DNA from: an uncultured Alphaproteobacteria bacterium
GTDB taxonomy: Bacteria > Pseudomonadota > Alphaproteobacteria > HIMB59 > GCA-002718135
Reading direction: 5' to 3'
NCBI GenBank assembly: GCA_902595805.1
Contig: CACJRM010000001.1
Location: 1 to 64,000, forward strand
DNA: 64,000 nt
In this document: piece by piece, positions 17,601-26,898 of the stretch
How the letters are laid out: every line of letters starts with the position of its first letter
Numbering within the stretch: position 1 is the stretch's first letter
The notes under the pieces: generated by a model
Told to the model about the DNA's origin: nothing
The model's input: the letters and a program-made list of their open reading frames with translations, nothing else
The model's database searches: none
Made by a program: the position numbers and the translations under genes

Positions 17601-17792
17601 ATGAAGACAGCTTTTATGATTAATGGAAAGAAGCATATTTTAAAATATGAAAGAAAAATGCCTGAAAAAGAGGTAATAAAAATGAAATCATTTGTTACCA
17701 ATAAAGGTGTTAAACTTGCAAAAACTACAAAGTTTAAAATAAAAAAAGTTTTAGAAAAAGATAATGAAAGGATTTTTGATATTATTCTATAA
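17601..17792 (+). CDS. Hypothetical small basic protein (63 aa)
   Basis: AAGGAG precedes ATG 17601 at ideal spacing, supporting a real gene. The product is lysine-rich, without membrane helix or cysteine, and has a beta-strand-like pattern (MKTAFMINGKKHILKYERK near the start). I do not recognise a family. It follows the second amt and its hairpin, and its stop codon abuts the stop of the convergent yqgE with no base between. A nitrogen-related role is only a guess from position. Confidence 0.6.
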   Translation: MKTAFMINGKKHILKYERKMPEKEVIKMKSFVTNKGVKLAKTTKFKIKKVLEKDNERIFDIIL

Positions 17793-18344
17793 TTAACAAC
17801 TACCTGAAAATATTGAAAGTTTACTTGCATCTATTCCTAACAAATTAAATGCATCGTTCCATTTATTGTTAACTTTTTCATCAAAAATAAAATCACTATT
17901 TGTTTTTAGCGTCATCCAACTATTTGACGCTAATTCCTTTTCAATTTGTCCTGGACCCCATCCTGCATATCCAAGAGCTAGAATACTATTCTTTGGACCA
18001 TTACCTTTAGAAAGGTCTTCAAAAAATTCTGAAGTACTAGTTAACGCCACCCCTTTATCTATTGTTAGGGTTTCTTTTTGAATAACTTCGTCAGAATGTA
18101 AAACAAACCCCCTACCACTTTCAACAGGACCACCATAGCGAATATATAGTTTCTTATCTTCTAAAGGTTTGTCTATACCTAGTTGTTCAAGTAAATCAGG
18201 GTATAGATCATAATCAATTTTTTTGTTGATTATTATACCCATAGCCCCATCTTTTGAGTGAGCACACATATAAATAACCGTTTTTTCAAATCTATCATCT
18301 TCTAAAGAAGGCATTGAAATTAAGAACTGACCAGTTAAATTCAT
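17793..18344 (-). CDS. yqgE: UPF0301/AlgH (YqgE) family protein
   Basis: The 183-residue product starts with the family signature LTGQFLISMPSLEDDRFEKT and continues with VIYMCAHSKDGAMGIIINK and YGGPVESGRGFVLHS, all typical of YqgE/AlgH. It is cytoplasmic and its biochemical role is unresolved; in some bacteria it has been linked to transcriptional control of alginate. It is convergent with the small amt-linked gene and divergent from the DsbD-family gene across 57 bases, a common yqgE neighbour arrangement. Confidence 0.95.
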   Translation of the reverse strand: MNLTGQFLISMPSLEDDRFEKTVIYMCAHSKDGAMGIIINKKIDYDLYPDLLEQLGIDKPLEDKKLYIRYGGPVESGRGFVLHSDEVIQKETLTIDKGVALTSTSEFFEDLSKGNGPKNSILALGYAGWGPGQIEKELASNSWMTLKTNSDFIFDEKVNNKWNDAFNLLGIDASKLSIFSGSC

Positions 18345-18401
18345 ATAGTATATATATTCGCGTTAATTTATATTTTTCAATATTGTATTGATTTATTTTA
18401 T

Positions 18402-20459
18402 ATGGACAAGGTAATTAAAGTTATAAATCTGTTAAAAATTGCAATAATATTTGCTCTTGGACTATTTAGCACAGCTGGATACTCTTTATCTTCAGATTGG
18501 GCAATTAGTGAAAAATCAAAAGTTAGATTAATTTCACCAATGACTGCTTCAAATAATAATAATCAATTAATTTTAGCATTAGAATATGAACTAGAAGAAG
18601 AATGGAAAACATATTGGAAATCTCCTGGAGGAGGAGGTTTTCCTCAAAAAATTATATGGAACAATTCATCAAATGTGAAAGATATTAAAATATTATGGCC
18701 AGAACCAATAGAATTTGAAATACTAGGTTTAAAATCAATTGGTTATAAAGATAAAGTTATCTTCCCTTTGATTGTAAATATTGAAGACAGCCAAAAACAA
18801 ACAAATTTAAATTTAAATATAAATTATTTAGTTTGTAGAGATGTTTGTATTCCAGGTAATGCAGATATATTTTTAAACTTACCGTCTGGAGATGGGGCTT
18901 ACACAGATTATTTTTTTGAAATTGAAAAAGTTTTATCTACTACCTTAAACAATAATATTGATTTTACGCCCATTTCTAACTTCTCATTTAAAGCTATTGA
19001 AAATAGTAATGACGTTATTTTTGATATAGAAATATCAACCAGTTCTTTTTTTGATGATCCAAAAATTTTTATTCACACGCCATTTGGATTACCAGTTGTA
19101 GAACCAATAAATAATTATTCTCTTGATTTTCAAAAATTAAAAACATCTTTTAATTTTAGATCAGATCAATTTAATGAAAAAAAGTTTCCAATTGAAATAT
19201 TTTTTTACGATAATAACCACAGTTTTAAAGTTGAAAAAAATGTGGAAATTGAAAATGTAGATAAAAATATTTCTATAAACACTAGTCTTTTATACTTACT
19301 CCTAATTTCACTATTAGGCGGGTTTATTTTGAATCTTATGCCATGTGTATTCCCCGTGTTATCTTTAAAATTATTATCTGTAATTAATACTGAAGATAAA
19401 AAGATAAAAAGTAGTTTTTTTATAACTGTATTGGGTATTATTACTTCTTTTCTAATACTTGGTTCATTTTTTGCTATTCTTAAACAAATCAATATTTCAA
19501 TATCCTGGGGTATGCAATTTCAAGAACCTTACTTTTTAATGTTTATTTTAACTATTATATCAATGTTCTTCTTGAATACTCTTGGTCTTTTCCAAATAAA
19601 TTTACCAAGTTTTTTATATTCATCAAAAATTTTAAATTCAGGAAATAATTTTTATACCAAAAATTTTTTTAATGGTTTTTTTGCTACACTTCTTGCTACA
19701 CCTTGTTCTGCTCCTTATTTAGGAACAGCTGTCACAGCAGCATTTACTCAATCGACAACCTATCTTTTTTTAATATTTTGTTTTATGGGTATAGGAATGA
19801 GCATACCTTATTTGATTATCGCTTTTTTTCCAGGCTTAATTTCCTTTTTACCTCGATCTGGAAAATGGATGATTTATTTTAAATATTTTTTATCTATTTT
19901 ATTATTTATAACAATAGTTTGGCTATTAAGTATATTAAATAATTATTTTAATCTTTTTTTTGTAGCTACATTTACTCTTTTATTAATTTTAATATCAGCA
20001 ATTTTAAAATTAAAAATTTACCAAATTCCCTTAATTATTTCTTTAATAATTATTTTTTTTATAACTCCATATTTAAGTTTTTTTCAAAAAATTAATGAAG
20101 AAAATTATATAAGTAATAATTGGTTAGATTTTAATTCCAAAAGTATTCCTGAAATAATAGCCAATAATGAAATTGTTTTTTTAGATATAACGGCAGATTG
20201 GTGCATTACCTGTAAGTTTAATAAAATTAATGTTTTAAACTCAAAAAAAATTTCAGATTTTTTTGATTCACAAGAAGTGACATTAATAAAAGCTGATTGG
20301 ACACAACCAAATGAAAAAATAAATAATTTTTTAAAAAAATATAATAAATTTGGAATACCTTTTAATGCATTTTATTCTTCAAAGTTTCCAGAAGGTATAG
20401 TAATGAATGAAATATTGACTGAGAAACAAATATTTGAAACCTATAATAAAGTTAAATAA
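18402..20459 (+). CDS. DsbD/ScsB-family thiol-disulfide interchange protein
   Basis: Moves reducing equivalents from cytoplasm to periplasm. The 685-residue protein has a signal anchor (about 10-30), a periplasmic DsbD N-terminal-like domain with a CRDVCIPG cysteine pair near 145, an eight-helix membrane domain with the two redox-cysteine helices NLMPCVFPVLS and LATPCSAPYLG, and a C-terminal thioredoxin domain with C601-I-T-C604 in DITADWCITC. All three redox modules are thus present. The next gene, a peroxiredoxin, starts five bases later, consistent with a shared oxidative-stress or thiol-homeostasis role. Confidence 0.92.
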   Translation: MDKVIKVINLLKIAIIFALGLFSTAGYSLSSDWAISEKSKVRLISPMTASNNNNQLILALEYELEEEWKTYWKSPGGGGFPQKIIWNNSSNVKDIKILWPEPIEFEILGLKSIGYKDKVIFPLIVNIEDSQKQTNLNLNINYLVCRDVCIPGNADIFLNLPSGDGAYTDYFFEIEKVLSTTLNNNIDFTPISNFSFKAIENSNDVIFDIEISTSSFFDDPKIFIHTPFGLPVVEPINNYSLDFQKLKTSFNFRSDQFNEKKFPIEIFFYDNNHSFKVEKNVEIENVDKNISINTSLLYLLLISLLGGFILNLMPCVFPVLSLKLLSVINTEDKKIKSSFFITVLGIITSFLILGSFFAILKQINISISWGMQFQEPYFLMFILTIISMFFLNTLGLFQINLPSFLYSSKILNSGNNFYTKNFFNGFFATLLATPCSAPYLGTAVTAAFTQSTTYLFLIFCFMGIGMSIPYLIIAFFPGLISFLPRSGKWMIYFKYFLSILLFITIVWLLSILNNYFNLFFVATFTLLLILISAILKLKIYQIPLIISLIIIFFITPYLSFFQKINEENYISNNWLDFNSKSIPEIIANNEIVFLDITADWCITCKFNKINVLNSKKISDFFDSQEVTLIKADWTQPNEKINNFLKKYNKFGIPFNAFYSSKFPEGIVMNEILTEKQIFETYNKVK

Positions 20460-20464
20460 AAAAC

Positions 20465-20932
20465 ATGGTTATTGACGATTTTAAAGTTCCTATTATTAAA
20501 AAAGGTATTTCATCTATATCTTCATTAAAAAATGAATTCATAAATAAAAAAATTATTCTATTTGGTGTTCCGGGTGCATTTACGCCAACTTGTTCTGAGA
20601 AACATCTTCCAGGTTACATAAAATTATATAATTCATTTATAGATAAAAAAATTGATGGCATTTACTGTCTATCTGTAAATGATGAACATGTGATGAAATC
20701 TTGGTTATTAAGTTATACAGATGGAGAAAAGATCAATGGAATTGCTGACGGCAATGCTGAGATTACAAAATATTTTGACTTGATATCTGATAAGACAAAA
20801 AATTATATGGGCTTTAGGTGTCGAAGGTTTGCCATGATCATTGAAAATAATATGATTATAAACAAGTTTATTGAAAATGATGGTGAATACCATGTTAGTT
20901 CAGCTGAATATATTTTAGAACAAATCCAATGA
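20465..20932 (+). CDS. Peroxiredoxin (Prx5-like redoxin)
   Basis: Reduces peroxides with a catalytic cysteine. The Prx motif GAFTPTCSEKHLPGY is present in the first third of the 155-residue protein, and the Prx5-type VNDEHVMKSWL segment and FRCRRFAMIIEN near the C-terminus fit. It lies between the DsbD-family gene and an SDR gene; its stop overlaps the SDR start by four bases, giving a three-gene operon. Confidence 0.94.
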   Translation: MVIDDFKVPIIKKGISSISSLKNEFINKKIILFGVPGAFTPTCSEKHLPGYIKLYNSFIDKKIDGIYCLSVNDEHVMKSWLLSYTDGEKINGIADGNAEITKYFDLISDKTKNYMGFRCRRFAMIIENNMIINKFIENDGEYHVSSAEYILEQIQ

Positions 20933-21666
20933 ATAAAATTGATTTAGAAAATAGAGTAGCAATTGTAACGGGTGGAGCACAAGGCTTTGGCTTAGCTATT
21001 ACAAAAAGATTTATAGATTCAGGCGCAAAAGTATTAATATGGGATAAAGATACAGAATATTTAAATAAAGTTGTTCTTAAAAATACTCATAAAATTGAAG
21101 TTGATGTGTCAAGTTATAAAAGTGTAGAGAATGCATTTGCTGAAAGTCTTACGCATGAAAACAAAATTGATATTTTAATAAATAATGCTGGAATAGCTGG
21201 ACCAAATTTTAAGACATGGGATTATCCACTTGAGGAATGGCAAAAAGTTATAGATATAGATCTTAGTGGAGTATTTTATTGTTGCAAGACTATAGCTCCT
21301 CATTTTATCAAAAATAATTATGGGCGTATTATTAATATTTCCTCAATAGCTGGTAAGGAAGGTAATCCTAATGCAATGCCTTATAGTGCTGCAAAAGCAG
21401 GAGTTATTGCACTTACTAAATCTTTAGGAAAGGAATTAGCTGAAAAGAATATTTCAGTGAATTGTATTACTCCTGCACCAGCTAAGACGCGTATATTTGA
21501 TCAAATTACGCAAGAACATATTGATTATATGTTATCAAAAATTCCTAGAAATAGGTTTGTGTTAGTTGAAGAATTAGCTTCATTAGTTGCATGGATGTCT
21601 TCTGAAGAAAATTCTTATACCACAGGGTCAACTTTTGATTTGAGTGGTGGTCGAGCTACCTATTAA
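20929..21666 (+). CDS. Short-chain dehydrogenase/reductase (FabG-like fold)
   Basis: Classical SDR of 245 residues. The cofactor motif TGGAQGFG lies at 14-21, NNAG near 85, the catalytic Ser in NISSIAG and Tyr/Lys in YSAAKAG. Members include 3-oxoacyl-ACP reductases and sugar dehydrogenases. It is translated in overlap with the peroxiredoxin, and its stop overlaps that of the convergent sugar ABC permease. Given the sugar-acid genes to the right, a sugar or sugar-acid dehydrogenase role is plausible, but fatty-acid reduction is not excluded. Confidence 0.9.
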   Translation: MNKIDLENRVAIVTGGAQGFGLAITKRFIDSGAKVLIWDKDTEYLNKVVLKNTHKIEVDVSSYKSVENAFAESLTHENKIDILINNAGIAGPNFKTWDYPLEEWQKVIDIDLSGVFYCCKTIAPHFIKNNYGRIINISSIAGKEGNPNAMPYSAAKAGVIALTKSLGKELAEKNISVNCITPAPAKTRIFDQITQEHIDYMLSKIPRNRFVLVEELASLVAWMSSEENSYTTGSTFDLSGGRATY

Positions 21667-22640
21667 TTTTTTCTTCTTTGTATAAGTGCGTAAACTGTTA
21701 CGGCAACTGTAATCATGAGACCATTGATAAATTTTACATAAAAACCAGATAAGCCTAAAGCAACTATACCGGATTCTAATGAACCAATAATTAATACTCC
21801 AATAAAGGTTCCAAAAATAGTACCCTTACCACCAAATACTGAAGTCCCACCAACAAATACAGCTGCTAATGTTGTTAACATTAAGCCCTCACCTTGTGTA
21901 GGCCAGAAGTATAACATTTCATACATTGTAAAAATTCCTGCTAAAGCAGAGAAAAAACCTAATTGAACAAAAGCAATAATTTTTACATTATCAACATTAA
22001 TTCCCATCATTTGAGCACTTGCTTTATTGTCACCTACAAAGTGGATGTGATTTCCAAATTTATGGTAACGATAAACCCACTGCATCAAACCGGTTAATAC
22101 AATGAACCAAATAAATTGCATTGGAATTTTCCCAAATAATTTTTCGACAAATATCATATGATGCCAGGTTCCATCTGCCACATCGACGATTGCTATACCA
22201 CTACCTTGGGAAATTACATTAACTAATCCACGCCAAAAAAATAATGTTCCTATAGTGGCAACTATTGAAGGTATACCAATTTTAGTAACAAGTAATCCAT
22301 TTACTAATCCAGCAAACATTCCAAGTGAAGTGGCTAAAATAAATGCTATAAAAAAATTACCATCGGTTGATGTCATTATAATTCCAAATATGAGAGATGT
22401 AATCCCAACTATAGATGGAAATGATAAATCAATTTCACCAAGTGTAACAACAAATGTTGCTGATATAGCAATTATGCCAAAAAAAGGCATCGATTGCATG
22501 AAAGCTCTGTAAATTGGAAATCTTGTAAATACATGTGGTGCACCCAAGAAGTAAATCAAGAAAAGCACTATGGCAATTATTGTAATACTAATTTCAAGTT
22601 TGTGTGTTTTTACAAAATAACTATTTAATAAACTACTCAT
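21663..22640 (-). CDS. Sugar ABC transporter permease (RbsC/AraH type)
   Basis: Membrane subunit of a ribose-type (CUT2) importer, 325 residues with about ten helices. The conserved block near the C-terminus, VFVGGTSVFGGKGTIFGTFIG, and the TLGEIDLSFPSIVGIT stretch near residue 70 are typical of BPD_transp_2 permeases. It is the last gene of a binding protein, ATPase, permease operon, immediately following the ATPase gene. Substrate cannot be deduced from the permease alone. Confidence 0.94.
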   Translation of the reverse strand: MSSLLNSYFVKTHKLEISITIIAIVLFLIYFLGAPHVFTRFPIYRAFMQSMPFFGIIAISATFVVTLGEIDLSFPSIVGITSLIFGIIMTSTDGNFFIAFILATSLGMFAGLVNGLLVTKIGIPSIVATIGTLFFWRGLVNVISQGSGIAIVDVADGTWHHMIFVEKLFGKIPMQFIWFIVLTGLMQWVYRYHKFGNHIHFVGDNKASAQMMGINVDNVKIIAFVQLGFFSALAGIFTMYEMLYFWPTQGEGLMLTTLAAVFVGGTSVFGGKGTIFGTFIGVLIIGSLESGIVALGLSGFYVKFINGLMITVAVTVYALIQRRKN

Positions 22641-23408
22641 TTAATCTTCAACCTTAATTTTACCTGATTCATGAAGTTGGATCATTTTTTGAACAAGCTC
22701 TTCTCTTGAAATATCTTCTTTGTTAAACTCTCCAACAACTTCTCCTCTATCTAAAATGATAAACCTATCTGCAGCACCGTAAACGTGTATTATATTGTGA
22801 TCGATAAAAATAGCTGATTTATTTTCATTTTTTAAACCCTTTACAAAGTTAAGTACTTTTTCTGTTTCTTGAATTGATAAACCCATAGTAGGTTCGTCTA
22901 ATACAATCAAATCAGAATTAAAATACAAGGATCTACCAAAAGCAACGCCTTGTTTTTCTCCACCTGATAGACCCATTACTGGTGAGTCCACAGTTATAGC
23001 TTTAGAAGTAAATCCTATATAATCTCGTAAAATTTTTTCTGCTTCTTTTCTTTGTTTTTTGATATCTAAAAAACCAAATGAGTTTGTAATTTCTCTTCCT
23101 GCAAAAATATTTCTAAACAATTCTTGTTGATCACAAAGTGCTCTCTCTTGATATACTGCTTCAATCCCCATTTTTCTTGATTGAGCAACTGATTTAATTT
23201 GAACTTCTTCTTCTTTAAAAAAAACTTTTCCTGAGTTTGGGCTATGAACTCCAGTTATAACTTTTATAAGTGTTGATTTACCAGCGCCATTATCACCGAT
23301 TAAAGCTACTACTTCACCTTTATTTATTTTGATATTTACATCTTTTAAAACTTTGACATTTCCAAAGTTTTTATAAATATTTTCTAATTTTAAGAGTTCT
23401 TCTGCCAT
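22641..23408 (-). CDS. Sugar ABC transporter ATP-binding protein, single-domain
   Basis: Drives the CUT2 importer. Walker A is GDNGAGKST (near 36-44), the signature is LSGGEKQ, and Walker B is DLIVLDEPTMGLS, with the switch His in FIDHNI. At 255 residues it has one nucleotide-binding domain, unlike RbsA or AraG with two in tandem (about 500), and so resembles FrcA-type ATPases that act as homodimers. It is preceded by a hairpin that separates it from the binding-protein gene. Confidence 0.94.
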   Translation of the reverse strand: MAEELLKLENIYKNFGNVKVLKDVNIKINKGEVVALIGDNGAGKSTLIKVITGVHSPNSGKVFFKEEEVQIKSVAQSRKMGIEAVYQERALCDQQELFRNIFAGREITNSFGFLDIKKQRKEAEKILRDYIGFTSKAITVDSPVMGLSGGEKQGVAFGRSLYFNSDLIVLDEPTMGLSIQETEKVLNFVKGLKNENKSAIFIDHNIIHVYGAADRFIILDRGEVVGEFNKEDISREELVQKMIQLHESGKIKVED

Positions 23409-23415
23409 AAAAATT

Positions 23416-23442
23416 TAACCTGCCTTAAAGTAAGGCAGGTTA
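23416..23442 (-). other. Intercistronic hairpin between binding protein and ATPase genes
   Basis: A perfect 12-base-pair stem, TAACCTGCCTTA against TAAGGCAGGTTA with a three-base loop, lies 11 bases after the binding-protein stop in the direction of transcription. On the minus strand it is followed by a weak T-rich run. Such hairpins commonly stabilise the upstream message and partly terminate, so that binding protein exceeds membrane components. Confidence 0.75.
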
Positions 23443-23453
23443 TAAAATTTAAT

Positions 23454-24434
23454 TTATCTGATTTGTACTGCTGCTAATGGAGCAACAGCATCTACGTTAT
23501 CAGCTGTAACAAATGCAGCACCAGTATCCATAGCTAATCCAGCCATTCCATACTTTGTACTTAGGAATAATTGAACGATTGGCATATATCCTTGGATAAA
23601 TGGTTGTTGATCAATTACAACATCAATGTAACCAGAATTAATTCCATCAACAATAGGAGCTGATAAATCAAATCCAGCACCACATACTTCTTCAGTACCG
23701 TGACCTGCAGCTTTCATATATGTTGGTAAACTTGCAGTTAATCCACCATGATCAGTAATTGCTAATTTGATATCAGGATTTGCACTGTAAGTAGCAACGT
23801 ACATAGGAGTTCCCTGTGATGCATCTGAGTTTACGTTATCAGGAATTTCTTGATAAACAACTTCAACACCTGCTGCTTCAACACCAGCTATTGCGCCTTT
23901 AGTTCTTTCTCCTCTATTTGGCATACTTGCAAGACCCCAGATAAAAGCTTTATCTCCAGCTTGTAGACCACAAACTTCAACAGCTTTTTTACCTAGATTA
24001 AATCCAGCATCAAATAAATCTGCACCTGCATAACCAAATCCTTCAGTTTTATATTCTGCTTCAAGATCAGGAAGAGGTGTGTTCATAGTAGTAATAACTA
24101 TTCCCATTTCTCTAGCTTCTTGAATGATAGGTCTCATTGCAGCATCTCCTGGAAAACCATAGATTGCAATTCCATCAGGCTGTAAAGCAACAGCTTCTTT
24201 AAATTGTTTAATCATGATTTCTGAGTTCCACTGTGACCAGTAGTAATCTACGTCACAACCAGTGTGTTCAGCAGCAGCTACTGCACCATTATAAACGATA
24301 GTTCCAAATGGACCACCTTCAGGACCACCTGGGAAAAATATAAATTTCTTATCACAGCTGTAATCATTTTTTGCTACTGCTGAAGAAGATGCAAAAGCAA
24401 AAAATAAAGCAATGACAGCAAAGATTTTTTTCAT
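23454..24434 (-). CDS. Periplasmic sugar-binding protein of an ABC importer
   Basis: Peripla_BP_4-type binding protein of 326 residues, with a signal peptide MKKIFAVIALFFAFASSSAVAK. I choose ATG at 24434 because GGAGG lies four bases upstream; an in-frame ATG eight codons earlier has no such site. The motif AVALQPDGIAIYGFPGD (near residue 85) and VVIDQQPFIQGY near the C-terminus are typical for the ribose/xylose/inositol group. It is the first gene of the transporter operon and diverges from the oxygenase operon across 190 bases, so both may share regulation. MocB of the rhizopine pathway belongs to the same broad family. Confidence 0.92.
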   Translation of the reverse strand: MKKIFAVIALFFAFASSSAVAKNDYSCDKKFIFFPGGPEGGPFGTIVYNGAVAAAEHTGCDVDYYWSQWNSEIMIKQFKEAVALQPDGIAIYGFPGDAAMRPIIQEAREMGIVITTMNTPLPDLEAEYKTEGFGYAGADLFDAGFNLGKKAVEVCGLQAGDKAFIWGLASMPNRGERTKGAIAGVEAAGVEVVYQEIPDNVNSDASQGTPMYVATYSANPDIKLAITDHGGLTASLPTYMKAAGHGTEEVCGAGFDLSAPIVDGINSGYIDVVIDQQPFIQGYMPIVQLFLSTKYGMAGLAMDTGAAFVTADNVDAVAPLAAVQIR

Positions 24435-24624
24435 AATTCCTCCAAATAATTTATGCATTAATTTATAAGTAAATAAATCAATAATACAATTAAATTAAAG
24501 TATTAAAGATCTTATTACAAATTAAAATCATCTTTCTTTTGATAGATAAAATAGTCGCACTTATTTACCAATATAAAGCAATTTTTATATTTATAAGATT
24601 ATCAAAAAGTGCTATTTTTTCATT

Positions 24625-25611
24625 ATGGATGTTGATTTAGGTAAATGGTATCGAGCAAATATAGATAAAAAAGAATTCAAGCAGTTGTGCAAGAAATCTG
24701 ATTGGCAGGGTTTTAAGCATATGATTATTTATTTTTCATCTCTATTTCTCTTTGGATATCTTGCGTATGTCACTTGGGGCACTTGGTGGTCATTATTATT
24801 TTTTATAATATACGGAAATATTTGGGGATGTAGTGATGCTATTTGGCATGAAACTGGTCACAGAACAGCTTTTAAATCAAAATTCTGGAATGACTTCTTT
24901 TATTATATTGCTAGTTTTATGGATAATTTCGAGCCTATAAGATGGAGATATTCTCATTATCATCATCATACTTATACCCAGTTCAATGATCCTGTAGATT
25001 TTGAAATACATGTAAAAAAACCAACTGATTTAATTGTGTTTTTCTCACACTACATTCCATTCTCTGGTTTTGTTTTTTTTAAAAATTCTCTTCAATGGGA
25101 AACTATAAAACATGCATTTGGTGTGACTACAGATGTAATGAAAGTTTGTATCCCTGAAAACGAAAGATGGAAATGTAGATTATCCGCTTGGAGTCATCTA
25201 TCTATTTGGATCATAAGTATTGCTTCTTCAGTATACTTTCAAAGCTGGCTTCCAGTTCTGTATGTTTTATTACCTAATTTTTATGGAAAGACACTCGTTA
25301 TGCTAATGGGTCTCACTCAGCACGCTGGACTTAGAGAAGATAAAAGAGATCACAGGTATACAACCAGAACAGTATATTTAAATCCGGTTTTAAGTTTTTT
25401 ATATTGGCATATGGAATATCATGTTGAGCATCATATGTTCCCTCAAGTTCCCTCACATAATTTACCTAAACTACATGCTATGATTAAAGATCAATTACCG
25501 CCTGCCAGAAAAGGTCTTCTAGGGGCGTACAAAGAAATTGTTCCAGCACTTATAAAACAAGCAAAAAATCCAGACTATCAAATTCCATTATCTGTTCCAA
25601 GTAACGCCTAA
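24625..25611 (+). CDS. Membrane diiron oxygenase, fatty acid desaturase superfamily (MocD-like), copy 1
   Basis: A 328-residue integral membrane protein with four to five helices and all histidine boxes of non-heme diiron desaturases/hydroxylases: HETGH (75-79), HYHHH (111-115), a TQHAG segment (231-235) and EYHVEHH (264-270). It is followed at five bases by a ferredoxin reductase and then a Rieske ferredoxin, which is the MocD/MocF/MocE set proposed to demethylate O-methyl-inosamine in rhizobia. A paralogue lies at 28066-29082. I infer oxidative demethylation or hydroxylation of a small substrate rather than lipid desaturation, mainly from context. Confidence 0.85.
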   Translation: MDVDLGKWYRANIDKKEFKQLCKKSDWQGFKHMIIYFSSLFLFGYLAYVTWGTWWSLLFFIIYGNIWGCSDAIWHETGHRTAFKSKFWNDFFYYIASFMDNFEPIRWRYSHYHHHTYTQFNDPVDFEIHVKKPTDLIVFFSHYIPFSGFVFFKNSLQWETIKHAFGVTTDVMKVCIPENERWKCRLSAWSHLSIWIISIASSVYFQSWLPVLYVLLPNFYGKTLVMLMGLTQHAGLREDKRDHRYTTRTVYLNPVLSFLYWHMEYHVEHHMFPQVPSHNLPKLHAMIKDQLPPARKGLLGAYKEIVPALIKQAKNPDYQIPLSVPSNA

Positions 25612-25616
25612 ACTAA

Positions 25617-26849
25617 GTGAAAAATAACATTATAATTTTAGGCGGTGGTCAAGCTGGAATCTATGCTGCAAGAGAAATTAGACAAAATGATACAGAATCA
25701 AATATTAAAATTTTAAGTGAAGAAAATTTATTACCGTACGAAAGACCCCCCTTATCTAAAGATTTTTTGTTAGATAAAAAAAATGAAGATGATCTTTATT
25801 TTCATTCTATCGAGGTCCTAAAAAATGAAAATATAGATTTTGAAAATGTATTAATTAATAAAGTTGACTTTGAACATAAAAAACTTTTCTCAAAAAATGA
25901 AGATGTTTATACTTATGATAGTTTGCTTATTTCAACAGGGTCCGATAATAAAAGACTTAGCCTAGATAATAATTTAAATGATGATGTTTATTATCTAAGA
26001 AATTTAGAAGAAGCCAAAATAATTAAGGAAAAAGTTTCAGATAAAAATAAAATAACTATTATTGGCGGCGGTTTTATTGGCTTAGAAATTGCTTCATCTT
26101 TATCTCAGCTTCAAAAGAAAGTAACTGTTATAGAAATCGGTAATCAACTTATGGGAAGAATTATACCCAAACAAATTGCTGATCTAGTTCAAAACACACA
26201 TATAGAACAAGGAAATGAAATAATATTAAATAAACAGATAGATAAAATAATTAAAAAAAATGGTATTTATGAAATTTTATTAAACGATAATTCTATAATA
26301 GAAACAGATTTTGTAATTGCAGGTATAGGTTCAACTCCGTCAGTAAAGTTATTTGAAAATACAAATTTAAAACTTGATAATGGTATCGTAACAAATCAAT
26401 TTTGTGAAACTTCTATTAAAGATGTTTATGCAGCAGGTGATGTATGTAATTTTTATCATCCATTTTATGAAAGAAATATGCGACTTGAGTCATATCAACA
26501 TGCACAAAATCATGGAATTTGTGCTGGAAAAAATATTGCTGGAGTAAAAACAGAATACACTTCTATTCCTTGGATGTGGTCTGATCAATTTAATTTAAAT
26601 CTTCAACTGACTGGTATTTGTGATGATTATGATGAAATTATTGCAAGAGGTAATGATATTAATAGTGGTGTAATTTATTTTTTTCTAAAAAATAAAATAA
26701 TAAAGGGTGCATGTGGTCTAGGAATTGCAGGAAAAGTTGGCCGTGACATTCGTATCACTTCTAAATTAACTGAGAAAAATACCATTGTAGATAAACAAAT
26801 TCTCTCAGACCAAAATCAAAAATTAAATAAACTTATACAAAAACAATAA
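25617..26849 (+). CDS. FAD-dependent ferredoxin reductase (MocF-like)
   Basis: NAD(P)H:ferredoxin reductase of the pyridine nucleotide-disulfide family, 410 residues. The FAD dinucleotide motif is LGGGQAGIYA at the N-terminus, the NAD motif is IGGGFIGLEIA near 148, and DVYAAGDVCNF near 270 binds FAD. The C-terminal ferredoxin-reductase-like domain WMWSDQFNLNLQ is typical of Rieske-oxygenase-type reductases (BphA4/RedA group). The start is GTG at 25617, five bases after the oxygenase gene. With the downstream Rieske ferredoxin it forms the electron chain for the diiron oxygenase. Confidence 0.92.
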   Translation: MKNNIIILGGGQAGIYAAREIRQNDTESNIKILSEENLLPYERPPLSKDFLLDKKNEDDLYFHSIEVLKNENIDFENVLINKVDFEHKKLFSKNEDVYTYDSLLISTGSDNKRLSLDNNLNDDVYYLRNLEEAKIIKEKVSDKNKITIIGGGFIGLEIASSLSQLQKKVTVIEIGNQLMGRIIPKQIADLVQNTHIEQGNEIILNKQIDKIIKKNGIYEILLNDNSIIETDFVIAGIGSTPSVKLFENTNLKLDNGIVTNQFCETSIKDVYAAGDVCNFYHPFYERNMRLESYQHAQNHGICAGKNIAGVKTEYTSIPWMWSDQFNLNLQLTGICDDYDEIIARGNDINSGVIYFFLKNKIIKGACGLGIAGKVGRDIRITSKLTEKNTIVDKQILSDQNQKLNKLIQKQ

Positions 26850-26898
26850 TTTAATTATTTTGTATTTATTTTAATAGAATAGATATTATATACATCTT

